From contig JAQTWP010000004.1 in NCBI GenBank assembly GCA_028689205.1, positions 1 to 64,000 on the forward strand: a DNA stretch of 64,000 nt, written 5' to 3'. Shown here one piece after another: positions 32,041 through 44,135 of this stretch. A program made the position numbers and the translations under genes. Within the stretch, counting starts at the first letter, position 1, and each line of letters begins with the position of its first letter. The notes under the pieces were generated by a model. The model was not told the DNA's origin and did not search any database. It worked only from the letters and a program-made list of their open reading frames with translations. This DNA is from Candidatus Altimarinota bacterium. GTDB lineage: Bacteria; Patescibacteriota; Gracilibacteria; BD1-5; UBA2023.

Positions 32041-35000
32041 ATGTCAGAAACAAAAACAAATTTAGATGCAGTTTCTATGCTTAATGAAGCTGAGAATAAT
32101 GAAAAAGATATCAAATTAAAAGAACATCTTGAAGAAATTAGATATAAATTATCTGGTAATTCAATTAATCCACCATCAAAAGAATATATTATATCAGCCT
32201 TTAATTTTTTAAAGACTATAAAAGAAAGAAAAACTTCACTAGAAAATGCTAAGGGTCAAATAAATGAAGATTCACAATTAAAATTATCACGCCTAAGAGA
32301 TGAGCTTGATATTTATGCTACAATCCAAAAAAATTTTGGTGAATTGGGTGATTTAAGAATCAAAGCTAGAGATGAGGATCATGGTGATGATTTTGATATT
32401 AAAAATTATTTAATAACAAAAAGAAATCCCAATTGAAGTTTCGAATTCAATATCAAATCAATCAAAAGAATAAGAGATGAGAATTTTACTGAAGAAGATA
32501 TAGGTACAAGTAATACTTTTACAGATATAAAAGATATGGATAAATATCTTGTTTCTGCTAAAAAACCAATTATAAAGATTGAGGAAGCTAAGAAAGAGGA
32601 AGCTAAAAAAGAAGAAAAGAAAAAACCTGATAAAAAGGAAACATCCAAATGATTTGAAGATGAAAAAACTTTTGTAGCTAAATTATTATGAATAAATGAT
32701 TTAAGTGATATTAATTTAATTAGTGCCTTTAAAACAATTAGATCTGTTAATTGAAATATTTGAGATACTTATAGTTCATGGAAAAGTGCTTGATATATTG
32801 CTGATTGATTTTTCTGACCTTCAGAATTCGAACAGTTAAATGATTTATTAAGAATGAGTAAAGATCCTAAAAACAGTAAAACATTTAGCGATATTGCTTA
32901 TTTTATAGAACAATGAAAAACAATTAATGATTATAAGGTAAATATAGAACAAACAAAAAAATTAAACAAAGACAATGTGTTTGTTTACTTGTCAGATAGA
33001 TCTTATAATAATGTTAATTTAATATCATGATGAAAAGATTACAAGGCAAATAAAAGTGATTGAATTATAACAGAAGCATTTTTATTAAATACATTTAATA
33101 ATGAGAAAGATTATAAATTAAATAATATAGTCAAAATCATAAAAATGGGTTGATATAACCTTGAATTACCTTCTTTATCATCTAAAGAAGAATTAGTAGA
33201 ATTATTTAAGAATAACAGTGTATTAAAAGAATATTTTCTTAAATGAATAGACTCTTTATGAACTTGAATAAAAGCATTTTTAAAAAATTGACAAAAGGGA
33301 TATGAAGATAATTTAGATTCAGAAAAGGCATGATTAGAAAAAGTATGATTGGCTGTTTGACAAAAAATAGATGATTATTTAACTACAAAAAATGAAAATG
33401 ATCCAAAACTAACCGAAAATGAAAGAGGATATATAAAATACCTAAAAGAAAATAAGCCAGCAATAGTTGAAAGATTAAAATTTGATTTCATTTGAGCATA
33501 CGCATCATTTTTAAGTTCTAAAAAAGGGTGATGAATCTGAACCTCAATGTGATTCGAAAGTAGTAATGAATTTTTGAAACATCTTAATGTGGACTTTACT
33601 ATTTCAATCATAAATTGAGTTCCACTTCCTACAATAGGATTACGTTATTCGAATGAAGTTGCAATTAATGAAAAATGAGATTGGTTAATTAATGGTTCTG
33701 TTTGAACTATATTGGTTTTCCCATATGGAACTTTATGAATAAGAAAAATTACAAATATTGATGATTTTAAAAATATTTCAAATGTACCTCCATATACAGA
33801 AAGTGTTATTGCTTGATTATATGCATGAACTTGAAGAAACTTTTCTTTAGCTTGAGCTTGATTTTATGTTTGAGCAAGTAAAGATTATTCTGAATGAATT
33901 AATATTGGAGAAAAAAATATAGAAAATTGATTATCATCATTACTTGATTGATTGAAAAAAGTCAGTGATCTTGAAATAAAGAAAAAAGAAATTCTAAGTA
34001 AAATAGATTCCGAAGAATTAAATCCAAAAAACAAAGCTGCACTTAAAATTATGACAGAAAATAATCTTAATAAATTTATTGCTGAGTTAAAACCTCAATT
34101 AGAAGCTAAATGATTTGATGATTCAAAAAATAAAGATTTAATTATTGACGGAATAAAAGAATTTTACAAAAACAAATTCAGAGAAACTTCAGGAATGGTA
34201 GCTGGACAAGAACAAGATGCATACAGGTTATTATGATTTATACCAACTTTCTGATATAGATATTCTTGATTTGTAATTGGTGCAAATATTTTAGGATTTT
34301 TATCAGGTTGAGTAATTTGAACTCCAGTTTTTGCATGAATTGAATGACAAAAAGTTAATTTAGAATATAAGGAAAATGAAAAAGATAGATTATTAGCAAG
34401 CTTGAAAGAATGACATAAAATTAATCTTTCTTGAAATGTAAATGAAATTACTCAAAAACTGTCTGATTCATTATCTAAAAAAGTTGAATATATAAATTGA
34501 GTAATAGTAATTTATTGAATTGAAGATTTAAAACTTCATATTCAAAGCTGAGCAAATGTACAAATTAAAGACAATAATCTTTATGTCTGAGACTTATGAG
34601 AAAATGAAATTTTTTACCAAACATTAGACATACAAGATTGAACAACAGATAAAAAATTATTTATTTGAAAGAGTAAAAATATTCCTGAAATAAATAAAGA
34701 AGAAATGAAAAAGCTAGAAACAAATACAGTAAAACCATTTGTTTTAGAAACTCAGATAAACTCAAATGTGGATTTAAATAATAAAGTACCAGAAAATATT
34801 AGATTATTTATAGAAAATAATGGTTTCAAATTCCATACTTTACTACAAAATTGAAATTCAAAGACATTTAAAGAATTTGCAATTTTTACTGCATGTCTTG
34901 ATGAATGAAATTTAGAATGAGCTAAGAAATCTTTAATTGAATTCTTAAATGAAATGGCAAAACATAGGGAATTCTGAATAAGTAAAAATGAATTAGCAGA

Positions 35001-36171
35001 TTTAAAGAATACGATAAATACTTCTACTAACACCTCAGGTATATATTCAAAATTCAAACAATATTTCGCAGCGGATGCTTATTCAATTGAAAAAGTTTGA
35101 AAAGATGATGAAACCAAAGAACATCTTAATGAGAGAGTTAACGAAAAAAGAGAAAGATTAATAAATGAAATTAAAAAAGCACTTTGATATGAGGTTAATT
35201 GAGAATGAGACATTGTTTCATATAAATGAAGGAATTATGACCTTAGAACACATTCATCTAAATTCAGATTAATACAATTAAGAGATGCCTTTGAAAGAGA
35301 TTGAAAACCAGAATTGTGAAAAAAAGCAAAGATTCTTGAAGATCTAAATATGAATAATAAAAATCTTTACGTAGAAAAATATCCATGAGCTTGAAGATCT
35401 AGAAAAAAAGCTTTTGAGAGTTTTTTAACTAAAACACAATTAAGCTCTGTGAATCAAAAAAATATACAAGAATGATATGAAAAACTTCAATGAAATGATA
35501 ACTGATGGACACCAGAAAATAAAGAAGTATGAAATAGTGAACCTGTAGCTAAAACTGATAACACGTTTGCATTAATGTGGGATTCAAAAATAGCAACAGG
35601 ATGAAAGAAAGCAATGCATGCCTGAAGTTATTTCTCAGCAATGCCTCCTGGATATGTAGAATTTGCAGATTGAAAAACTACTGAAATACAAGCATCTAAT
35701 GATATAATCTGAATATTTCAGGAAAAAAGCTATTACAAACAAATGTTCGACGAATTTAAGAATCATTTTGAATCTCAATGAGTAAAATTAAATGAAACAA
35801 ATTTTAATAAATTATTACTAAATTGAAGCACTGAAATAAATTGAAAAAAAATAGTCCTATCAAGAAAATTTATAGTTTTCTGATATTGAATATGTAATAA
35901 TCCTTCTATTTGATTGGTTTTGGGTGATTTAATTATCTGAGAAAATAAACCATTTGTTGTGAAATATTCAGAATGAAAAGCTGTAATTACAAATAAACCT
36001 GTCATAACAGACAAAAAAGTAGCTCTTTGAGCAGCGACTAGCGTATGAGGTGATTCTGGAGTCAAAAAAGATTCCATAAGTACCCTTCCTTGAGAAAGAG
36101 AAGTAGATACAAATTTACCTAGTTGATGAAATAGAACGCCAACTACACAAACTTGATGAGGCAGAGGCTAA
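32041..36171 (+). CDS. Large protein of unknown function (1376 aa)
   Basis: No family recognised. The N-terminal 200 residues are Glu/Lys-rich and helical, ending in a charged repeat (EEAKKEEAKKEEKKKPDKKE, about residues 180-200). The middle (about 480-800) is Gly-rich and more hydrophobic, with SIINGVPLPTIGLRYSNEV, GYRYSGFVIGANILGFLSGG and beta-like stretches that could build a barrel or pore. The end is a Gly/Thr tail (GGDSG..., TQTGGGRG). No signal peptide is evident. More than 80 glycines appear to be UGA. Followed closely by two exported-protein genes. Confidence 0.75.
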
Positions 36172-36201
36172 AATAAAACAATACTTTTTTAAAAAAATAT
36201 C

Positions 36202-36381
36202 ATGATAAAAAAAATAAATTTAAAAATTATTATTCCAATATTTTTAATTATAATGTTTGTAATTTGATTTTTATATTTTATTGCTTATAATAATAAGCCA
36301 GAGAATAATTATACTAGAGATTTTTATTTAAAAAATTGATGATATGGGCAACCAAATACCCAATCATGAATTTGAAGATAA
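36202..36381 (+). CDS. Small membrane-anchored peptide (59 aa)
   Basis: One transmembrane helix (IIIPIFLIIMFVIGFLYFIA) after a Lys-rich start, then a short Asn/Gly/Gln-rich tail. Sits between two large surface-protein genes; no family recognised. Confidence 0.55.
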
Positions 36382-36391
36382 TTTTAAAAAT

Positions 36392-39010
36392 ATGAAAAAA
36401 AGTATTTACATATTATTTGCATTATTATCAATAGTATTTTGATTTAATTTTGCATTTGCAAATTTCGATAGATGTGATCAGAATTTTTATTGAACTGTAA
36501 GATATGAGAAGTGATATCATTTTTTTGATGAATTTTCTAATAATTCTTGAAAAAACGTATATTTAAATGATTTTGTTGTAGATTTTTCAAATCCGCAATA
36601 TCTTGATTCAGGATCACCGTTTAAATGGAATCAATCAGTTTATAATAATAGTTTTACAGTTCAGAATTGAGTAACTCAAGAATTATTGGCAACTGATTCT
36701 TTAAAAAATAATCCTATAATAGGGCGGAAAATAGTCCAAAAACCTATAAATAGGTCTGTCTGACCTAATTTTGACTTTTGAATTAGATATAATATTAAAT
36801 ATGATTTTTCTAATAATTATCCAAATACTTCTGATGATTTAAATCATTATGAATGTAAATATTATATAGTTACTTGGTGTTGAGATTGAGTCCTCGATTC
36901 TTCAGAATGAGAGCAATGTGACTTCAACGACACAACTCATACTTGATGGTGAGCAGGTTGATGTAATGCAAGTTGTCAACCAATAAATACAGTACAGGTC
37001 ACACCAAAATGTTCAACATTGACTGCAAGTCCAACTTCAGGGAATATTCCTTTAACAGTTAATTTTACTTGAGTTTGAACTGATTTATGAACAAATACAA
37101 ATTATGCTATCGTAATTAAAGACAGCAGTTGAACTGTGGTTAATACTATAAACAATTCAACTTGAAGTTTCGTCTTTACAAATGCCTGAAATTATAATGC
37201 ACAATTATTTATTTCTACAGTCGTATCATGACAACCATATACTTTATTGACTGATATTGCCTGTACTAAATGAATAAGTGCTACAACTCCTCCTCCACCA
37301 GGCTGAGGTTGAGGCGGAAGTTCTTGTACTGCTTGACCTATTACTTGAACTCAATCATCAGTAATAAATTGAAGTACTCCTGGATTGTGTCTAGTTTGAG
37401 CGACAGTATGAAACTTTTCTTCAAGTATAACCTGAAGAACTACAACTTATACTTGGACTTGTAATTGATATTCTGGATGAAATTGTAGTGCTAATTATAC
37501 ATCTTGAGGTGGTGGCTGAGGTTGAGGAGGTTGAGGCGGTGGCTGAGGTTGATTATCAACAACTTGTTGAGATTGAGTTGTTCAAAGACCAAATGGTGCC
37601 TGACAATATGAAGAATGTGATAATCCATGATCTTCTTGGTGTATAAACTGTACTCTTAGGAATACTATAACTAATCCAGGAGAAAGACCTTGAAGAATTA
37701 CAATAACTAATCCAGGTGAAATCTGATGATATTTTAATATATCAAACTACAAAGTAATAGTTGGTAATTCTACTCCAATATTTTGATTAAATGACGATAT
37801 AAGATTTGAGAGTTCAGAGAATATTTATCTTAATTGAAAAACAGTTTGAATTAATAATAATTATCCAGGAATAATTAGCTGAGCAGATAAATCATATACA
37901 CTTGGGAATGTATGATTATGAAGTATTCAGTTTCTTGATCATTATGTTCGTGATGGATCATGAAATATTATAGATGCAATATATAGAACAATTAATTATC
38001 CTTCGTCTATTACATTATTTACTTGACCAGAATTACAAGAATTCAAAGGGAAAACAAGTTGATTATGAATTAGTCCTTATAAGGATACGTGATCTTATCC
38101 AGAAAATATATATTGTCTTTATCCTAATAATTCGTTATGTCCAAGTTTCTATGTTAATGTCCAATTCTTCGAAGAAGCATTATGAGTTAGAGTATCCAAA
38201 AATATAGTTGGATGAGTAGCTTGAGGAAATGCTTACGTTAATAATGCTGTTTGATTCGATACTAATTATATCGCTTGATTATTCATTCCGACGCTTGCAA
38301 ATGGTAATTTCGTAAATGCCTCTACTAATGCTTCTGATACTCCGTGACAGAATTTATCAAGTCTTATTACTACAGCAAAAGTTGTATGAAATCAAGATGT
38401 TAATGATATAATTGAAAACAAGAATACATCAGAAAAATCTTCACTTAATTCTCTTGATACATCACTTCTTGTTATACCATCTATTTGAGTGACTTCTGAG
38501 ATAGATAATATGTCTAAATTCACATTATTAGATAAGCTGTGAGATAATGAAAATATCCTAGTGAAAAAATCTTGAGATGTTCATATAAAAGCAAATTCTT
38601 CTTCTTCTCTTAAATTAACTTGAATAAAAACCGTAGTTATAGAAAACTGAAATCTTATAATTGATAGAGATATTGAATATCTATGATCAGATTCTAGTTG
38701 GGCATTCATTATAAAAAATGGTAAATTACTTATAAATAAAAATGTAAGTAAAATATCATGAGCCTACATTGTTTTTTGAAATATTGAATCTAGCAATTGA
38801 ACAACAGTAAATCAATTAATAGTGGATTGAAGTTTGATGTGAAATAGTAGTAATCTTTCTACGAATAGGACATATGTAAGATGAACAATTAATTCTTCAG
38901 TACTTACCCCATGAGTTATAATTAATTATTCGAATAGAGTATTCAGGAATCCTCCACCAATGCTTACTTACTTCATTAATCAGTATAATCAAAAGAAAGT
39001 ATCAAAATAA
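36392..39010 (+). CDS. Secreted Gly- and Cys-rich protein with a PKD-like domain
   Basis: 872 residues. A signal peptide (IYILFALLSIVFGFNFAFA) is followed by Cys-rich segments containing CDFNDTTHTGWGAGGCNASC. A PKD-like fold starts about residue 205 (ASPTSGNIPLTVNFTGVG). Gly-rich spacers follow, including 16 glycines in a row (37505-37552) coded by a mix of TGA, GGT, GGC and GGA. The C-terminal half is beta-rich, like other surface fibres. Probably extracellular and possibly adhesive. The signal-peptide Gly is UGA. Ends at a strong terminator. Confidence 0.78.
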
Positions 39011-39048
39011 AAAAATCCCTCTCAAATTAGATTTGAGAGGGATTTTTT
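39011..39048. terminator. Bidirectional terminator
   Basis: Stem of 17 bp (AAAAATCCCTCTCAAAT with its complement) and a 3-base loop, with A/T tracts on both sides, between the convergent surface-protein and thioredoxin genes. Confidence 0.85.
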
Positions 39049-39059
39049 ATGATTATAAT

Positions 39060-39407
39060 TTATTTTGCATCAACGTAACTTAGAATCTTTTGTTCTAGAA
39101 CGCTTGTTTCTTGGATTCCTACGAATTGATCAACCACTTTTCCATCTTTGAATATTATCATAGTAGGAATACTCATTATTCTGAATCATTGAGCAGTTAG
39201 TGGTTCTTCATCAACATTCATTTTCATTATTTTAGCTTTATCTCAGATTTTTGCTACTAATTCATCTAGACGAGGAATCATAACTTGACATGGACCACAC
39301 CATACTGCCCAAAAATCTACGAAAGTAACTCAAGTTGCAATATCTGCTGCAAAATTAGCATCAGTTGCATGTAAAACCTTATTAATATCTTTTGGTTCGA
39401 TAGTCAT
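39060..39407 (-). CDS. trxA: Thioredoxin
   Basis: 115 residues. The active site WCGPC lies in VTFVDFWAVWCGPCQVMIP (about residues 26-44), with the cis-proline in IMSIPTMIIFKDGK. A short N-terminal extension precedes the fold. It reduces protein disulfides in the cytoplasm. UGA codes for the Gly in ATGVTF and AQGFR. Confidence 0.95.
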
Positions 39408-39488
39408 AATTATTATTTATTAATTAATTAAAATATTTTTTTAAAGTAAACATATTGTATTTCTTAGTTTTAAAATTACAAATTTTTA

Positions 39489-39512
39489 TTTACCTACCGA
39501 TTGGTAGGTAAA
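39489..39512. promoter_or_regulatory. Dyad TTTACCTACC-GATT-GGTAGGTAAA, operator-like
   Basis: A perfect 10-bp inverted repeat with a 4-base spacer and no T-run. TACCTACCG/GGTAGGTA resembles operators of some TetR-family repressors. It lies between trxA and the CoA-binding gene, either of which it could control. Confidence 0.4.
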
Positions 39513-39538
39513 TATTATTCATTTATTCTATTTAGTCA

Positions 39539-39564
39539 AATTAATTATTCTAGAATAATTAATT
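39539..39564. promoter_or_regulatory. 26-bp perfect palindrome centred on TTCTAGAA
   Basis: AATTAATTATTC-TAG-type dyad with exact symmetry over 26 bases, 27 bases from the preceding dyad and about 80 bases upstream of the ATG at 39645. A regulator site is likely; alternatively a weak AT hairpin. Confidence 0.35.
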
Positions 39565-39644
39565 ATTGCTTATAAACTACAAAAAAATTTTACTTATGTA
39601 CACAAAGTAATATTATTAACTTAAATACTTTTTAATTAAAACTT

Positions 39645-39998
39645 ATGAAAATTGCAATAATCTGAGCGTCCAAAGATAGAAGTAAATATTGAAATATTAT
39701 ACTTAGAGACTTACATAAAAAATGACACGAAGTATTTCCTGTCAATCCAAAAGAAGAAGAAATTGAGTGAATTAAATGCTATATTTCATTAAATGAACTA
39801 CCTTCAACTATTGAGGTTTTGAATTTTGTAACTCCACCAAAAGCAACTCTTACTATACTTAAAGAAGCTAACTCTTTATGATTGAAGAATGTTCGGTGTC
39901 AGCCATGAGCTTCAGATGATGAGGTGAAGAAATATTTGGAAGATAATAATTTTGAATATATTGTTGATTCTTGCATTATGATAGGTCCGAATCTATAA
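39645..39998 (+). CDS. CoA-binding domain protein (YccU-like)
   Basis: 117 residues forming a single Rossmann-type CoA-binding domain: KIAIIGASKDRSKYGNIILR, then KKGHEVFPVNPKEEEIEGIK, VLNFVTPPKATLTIL, and the end GLKNVRCQPGASDDE with VDSCIMIGP. This fits the stand-alone YccU group. The exact role of the family is unknown. Three or four Gly are UGA, including the first dinucleotide-loop glycine. Confidence 0.9.
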
Positions 39999-40128
39999 AT
40001 TAAATATATCAAAATAGCAGATAATCTAACTTTTATTAGAGTGGAAATATTTTATTGTTATTTTACATAATTTTCTCTTTCATTTTTATTAAAAGTTCAT
40101 ATATTTGCACTACTTAATAATACAAAAA

Positions 40129-40902
40129 ATGAAAAACCTAAAACAAAAATTACTTTCTTGATTTATAAAAATATTAAACTTTATTTTTATTGGCATAACT
40201 ATTGCACTTTTGATAATTGCGATTTTTAGGCCTGACCTTGTAAAAGACTTTTTAGCTTGGCTCAAAATAGTTATTGCTTGATTATGAAATTGGAATTTTT
40301 TAATTGCTTTTTTAAGCTCTATTATAGAATCTTTTCCTGTTATATGAATATTAGTACCATGAATGCAAGTTATGCTAATGGTTTGATGAGTACTTTGAGA
40401 ACACTCTCTTTTACAGGTTATAATTGTTGCAATTATCTGAGCAATAATAGGTAATTATATTGGTTATATTCTTTGAGTGAAATATTGAGATAAATTCTTC
40501 AAGAATTATTGAGAATGGTTTTGATTAGGTAAAACAGAATTAAAAATACTTAAAAACCAAATCCAAAAAAACTGAGCAATATTCATAATATTTGGTAAAT
40601 TCCATAATTTTACTAGAGCTTTTGTACCTTTTATAGCTTGATCAATGTGAATGAAGCAAAAACATTTTTGGTTTTATAATATTGTTGGTTCAATAATCTG
40701 GGCTACTACAATTATCTCTATTTGAGTATTCTTTATTAATAATTATGATAAGATTATAGACAATATTGAATATATTATGCTTTGAATATTCTTAGTTACG
40801 GCTATTTATATTGCAATATTCAAAAGAAAGGAATTTACACAATATATAAAAGATAAGAATGCAGAACTTGATGAAAAATTATCAGAAAAAAATAATAAAT
40901 AA
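40129..40902 (+). CDS. DedA-family membrane protein
   Basis: 257 residues with five or six transmembrane segments. DedA features are present: a re-entrant region with FLSSIIESFPVIGILVPGMQ, then IIGNYIGYILGVKYGDKFF, and FGKFHNFTRAFVPFIAGSMGM, in which the family's conserved GR.. region appears as FTRAFVPFIAG. These proteins act in envelope homeostasis, probably as lipid scramblases. Upstream of a WecA-type gene by 9 bases, suggesting a shared lipid-carrier theme. Confidence 0.88.
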
Positions 40903-40911
40903 CTATTTAAT

Positions 40912-42018
40912 ATGTTTAATTTAGATTTACCAATTCTTACAAAAGCCCTTTTTTTATTCGGAGTTTCAATTATTACTACTTCAATAATAGTTTTTTTGTT
41001 TTCTAGCTTATTCAGAAAAATAAACTTATTGGACCACCCAGAAAGATATCCTCATGAAGGAAAAAGAAAACCAATTCCATATTGAATGTGAATTATACTT
41101 TATATTAATTTTTTGATTTTATGTCTTAGTTTCTTAGATGTTTGATATAAAAAACTATTAATAATTCTTGTTCTTGGAGGCATAATTACTCTTATAAGTT
41201 TCATAGATGATCTTGAGACAATTGATATTATCAAAGTTAAAGTGCCACCGATATTCAGATTATTAGTACAGATTGGAATCTGAGCAATTATCTGAATTAC
41301 AAGCATCAAAATAGGATATATAAGTAATATTTTTGCTTGAGCATGAGTAATTAATCTTGAGAGCTATTTCTTACAATGGTGAGCTTATACTATTTATTTA
41401 ATACCACTTGCTTTTACCATTGTTTGGTATGTAATAGTTTTTAATTCCATTAATTGGTCTGATGTTATTCCTGGTCTTACTTCCTGATTGGTAGAAATTT
41501 CATTTTTAATTCTTTTGGTACTTACAATTAAGCTTTATCTGACTGATATTTCAGAAGTAGCAAAAGAAAATTCTGAATTCGTACTACTTCTTCTATCAAT
41601 CTTAATTCCTTCAATTATCGTTTATTGGTTTTTTGATGTAAAGAAAAAATTCCTAATTGGAGATAGTTGAACTATGTTTCTTGCTTTTATGATTGCGACC
41701 CTTGCAATAATATCTTGATGAAAAATAGCAACTGCTGCAACAGTGCTTTGAATGTATATAATTGATTCGTTTTATGTAATTCTTATGAGATTATATAATA
41801 AGAAAAATCCTCTAAAATGAGATACAATTCATCATTTGCACTTCAGACTTGGTAAGCTTTGATTCTCACAGAATTTTATCCGTAATCTCGTTTATTCTCT
41901 ATCATTTCTATTCGGTATTTGAGCGATATTTCTTGATAAAGTAGGTAAATTAATAATATTTTTTATTTTAATGATTATAGTTTTTTTAATTACAAAAATC
42001 CTTTCACTAAAAAAATAA
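40912..42018 (+). CDS. WecA/MraY-family glycosyl-1-phosphate transferase
   Basis: 368 residues, about ten transmembrane helices. Signature loops are LDHPERYPHEGKRKPIPYGM at the start, SFIDDLE (DDxxD region), the NSINWSDVIPGLTSG loop, FLIGDSGTMFLAFMIATLA, and the cytoplasmic HHLHFRLGKLGFS histidine motif. It transfers a sugar phosphate to undecaprenyl phosphate and starts a surface polysaccharide; the substrate sugar is not visible. The HIHH-like motif favours WecA/TagO over MraY. Confidence 0.9.
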
Positions 42019-42022
42019 TATT

Positions 42023-42769
42023 ATGAATCTAAAAACCAAAAACCAAAAACCAAAAACCAATTTCTGATTTACTTTTGTAGAAGTCATGATTAGTATATCT
42101 ATAATGGCATTGTTTTCAGTTGTATGAATTAGTTCTTTTGAAAAATTTTTCAAAAGTTCTCAAATGCTTAATATAAAATCAAAAATTCTAAACATAATAA
42201 CTCTCGAAAATAATAAATTAGTATCCTGAGATATTTCTTCTTATAAGATAATTTTTATGACTTGATCAAGAGCTATTCTTATAAATGAAAATTACTACAA
42301 AAATCCACAAATAATAAAATTAGATAATTTTGATTTCGTTAATTTATCAGGCTCGCTTAGTACAAATAATACTTCGACTGGCGAATGGATTGTATGAGTG
42401 AGCGCAGATGGCATGCTGATAGTTAATCAATATTTGAATTGAAGTTGAGCCTTATTAGGTCTTGATTTTAGTTCTAATAATGATTTTGAAAAATTAGAAA
42501 TAAGTTCAACTATTGATAAAATTAAAACAAATAAAATAATACTAGAGAGAATTGATTTTTCTTGAAATGAAACTGATAATGTTCAAGAAACTTTAATATA
42601 TTCATTAAGTTGAAGCGAGTTATATAATAAGGCATCTATAGAAAATATAATGGGCAATAAGAAAGTTCTGGTTTCAACTTGAGCTAATCCAGAGCAAGAA
42701 TACAACTGAAATATTGATTTGAATATTTCAAGATGAAACCAGGATTTAACCTTTAAATTAGAAAAATAA
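42023..42769 (+). CDS. Type IV pilin-like protein (pseudopilin)
   Basis: 248 residues. A short Lys-rich leader leads to G-FTFVEVMISISIMALFSVVG, a class III prepilin signal: cleavage after Gly15, Glu at +5 and a hydrophobic helix. The Gly at -1 is encoded by UGA. The rest is a beta-rich domain of secreted type with few conserved features. It probably belongs to a type IV pilus or competence system used by these bacteria for attachment. No other pilus gene is in the window. Stop overlaps fmt as TAATG. Confidence 0.85.
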
Positions 42770-43701
42770 TGATAAAAATTTGATTTTTTGGAACTCCACA
42801 TTTTGCAAAAAAAGTCTTAGAAGATTTATATAATTCTTCTAAGTTTGAAATTGCTTTTGTAGTGACTTGAATTGATAAACCAGTAGGTAGATCACAAGCT
42901 CTAACTCCAACTCCAGTCAAGGAATTCGCTTTATCAAAAGATTTAAAAATTATTCAACCTCAGAAAATAAGATGAAATGATGAATTTTTGAATGAAATAA
43001 AAACCTATCAAGTTGATTATCTTGTTGTAGTAGCATATGGTAAAATCTTGCCAAATGAAGTTCTAGAAGTTCCTAAGAAAATATGTATAAATGTTCATGG
43101 TTCAATCTTACCATTATATAGATGAGCTTCACCAATTCAGAGTTCTCTTATTGCCTGAGATTCAGTTACCTGATTAACGATAATGAAAATGTCAGAGTGA
43201 ATGGATGAATGAGACATTATTGATGTGCTTAGTATTGGAATTGATAAATTCGATACCTCAGAAACCCTGTTTACAAAATTCGAAGAAGTTAGCGGTGATT
43301 TTTTAACTAAAACTCTAATAGCTTTTGATGAATGAAAAAAACCTCTCCAGCCTCAAAACAGCGAAGATGCTACTTATTGCAAAAAAATTACAAAAGAAGA
43401 TGGGCTTTTGGATTTTACAAAATCTGCTCCAACTCTTTTTCATCTTTGGAAATGATTAACTCCTTGGCCAGGGATTTTTACTTCTTATGAAGACAAAAAA
43501 TTAATTATTACAAAGTGTGATTATCTAAAAGAAGAAATAGAATGAAAAACCTGAGAAGTTATAAAATGAGAGTTTTGAATCTGAATTAAATGCTGAGAAT
43601 GAATTTTAATATTAAAAGAAGTGAAATTAGAATGAAAATGAAAACAGAATATATCTGACTTTGTTAATGGAAGAAAGAATTTTATTTGAACTGTTTTATA
43701 A
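42769..43701 (+). CDS. fmt: Methionyl-tRNA formyltransferase
   Basis: 310 residues. Fmt formylates initiator Met-tRNA. Conserved: [17 protein letters not shown] at the N-terminus, [14 protein letters not shown], the catalytic [17 protein letters not shown] (Asn-His with the SLLP-like loop), [16 protein letters not shown], and the C-terminal domain with DGLLDF and RPWPG-type [11 protein letters not shown]. Many of its conserved glycines are UGA (YRGASP, MDEGDI). Followed by a terminator. Confidence 0.96.
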
Positions 43702-43713
43702 TATAAAAAAATC

Positions 43714-43739
43714 AAAAGCCCGCTTACTGCGGGCTTTTT
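43714..43739 (+). terminator. Terminator after fmt
   Basis: GC-rich stem AAAAGCCCGC/GCGGGCTTTT with a 5-base loop and T-run. Confidence 0.9.
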
Positions 43740-43762
43740 AAAAATAGATTGTAAAAAAAAGT

Positions 43763-44122
43763 TTAAGCGGGGATTACTTCGTATGCTTGAAGTTCCTCGA
43801 ATTTCTCAAGAAAGACTTTCATGGTAACTTCTGTTTCCTCAAGCCCAAGATAGAAGAGTCTTGTAATTGTACTTATGAGGTCTTCGAGCTGAAGTAAAAG
43901 ATTCTTGAGTTTCCTATCTTCTGCAAGGGCCTTATATGTACCAATTACTTCGCACACTTTTTGCTCTGCTTCACTGTATAGGAAATAAGTCTCATCCTTG
44001 ACGAATTTCAGAACACTACCGGTAAGTCCATATACATTCTCTTTTTCTTCGATTCCGTAGGATTCATCAGTACTTAGTTGAGAACCGCCCTCTTTCAAAA
44101 TCGCAATTGTTTGATGTTTCAT
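43763..44122 (-). CDS. Small unknown protein, likely foreign gene
   Basis: 119 residues (MKHQTIAILKEGGSQLSTDE... ending QAYEVIPA); helical, Glu/Leu-rich, no family recognised. Three traits set it apart. First, all seven glycines use GGN codons (GGC, GGT, GGA, GGG) and none UGA. Second, it uses many C/G-ending codons (CTC, GTC, TAC, GAG), unlike its AT-rich neighbours. Third, it has a textbook Shine-Dalgarno AGGAGG (44130-44135) 7 bases before the ATG. These suggest recent transfer from a standard-code bacterium. Confidence 0.75.
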   Translation of the reverse strand: MKHQTIAILKEGGSQLSTDESYGIEEKENVYGLTGSVLKFVKDETYFLYSEAEQKVCEVIGTYKALAEDRKLKNLLLQLEDLISTITRLFYLGLEETEVTMKVFLEKFEELQAYEVIPA

Positions 44123-44129
44123 GACATTT

Positions 44130-44135
44130 CCTCCT
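44130..44135 (-). promoter_or_regulatory. Strong Shine-Dalgarno AGGAGG
   Basis: 7 bases from the ATG at 44122. A second AGGAGG (44180-44185) lies upstream without a usable start close by. Such sites are otherwise absent from gene starts in this window. Confidence 0.75.
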
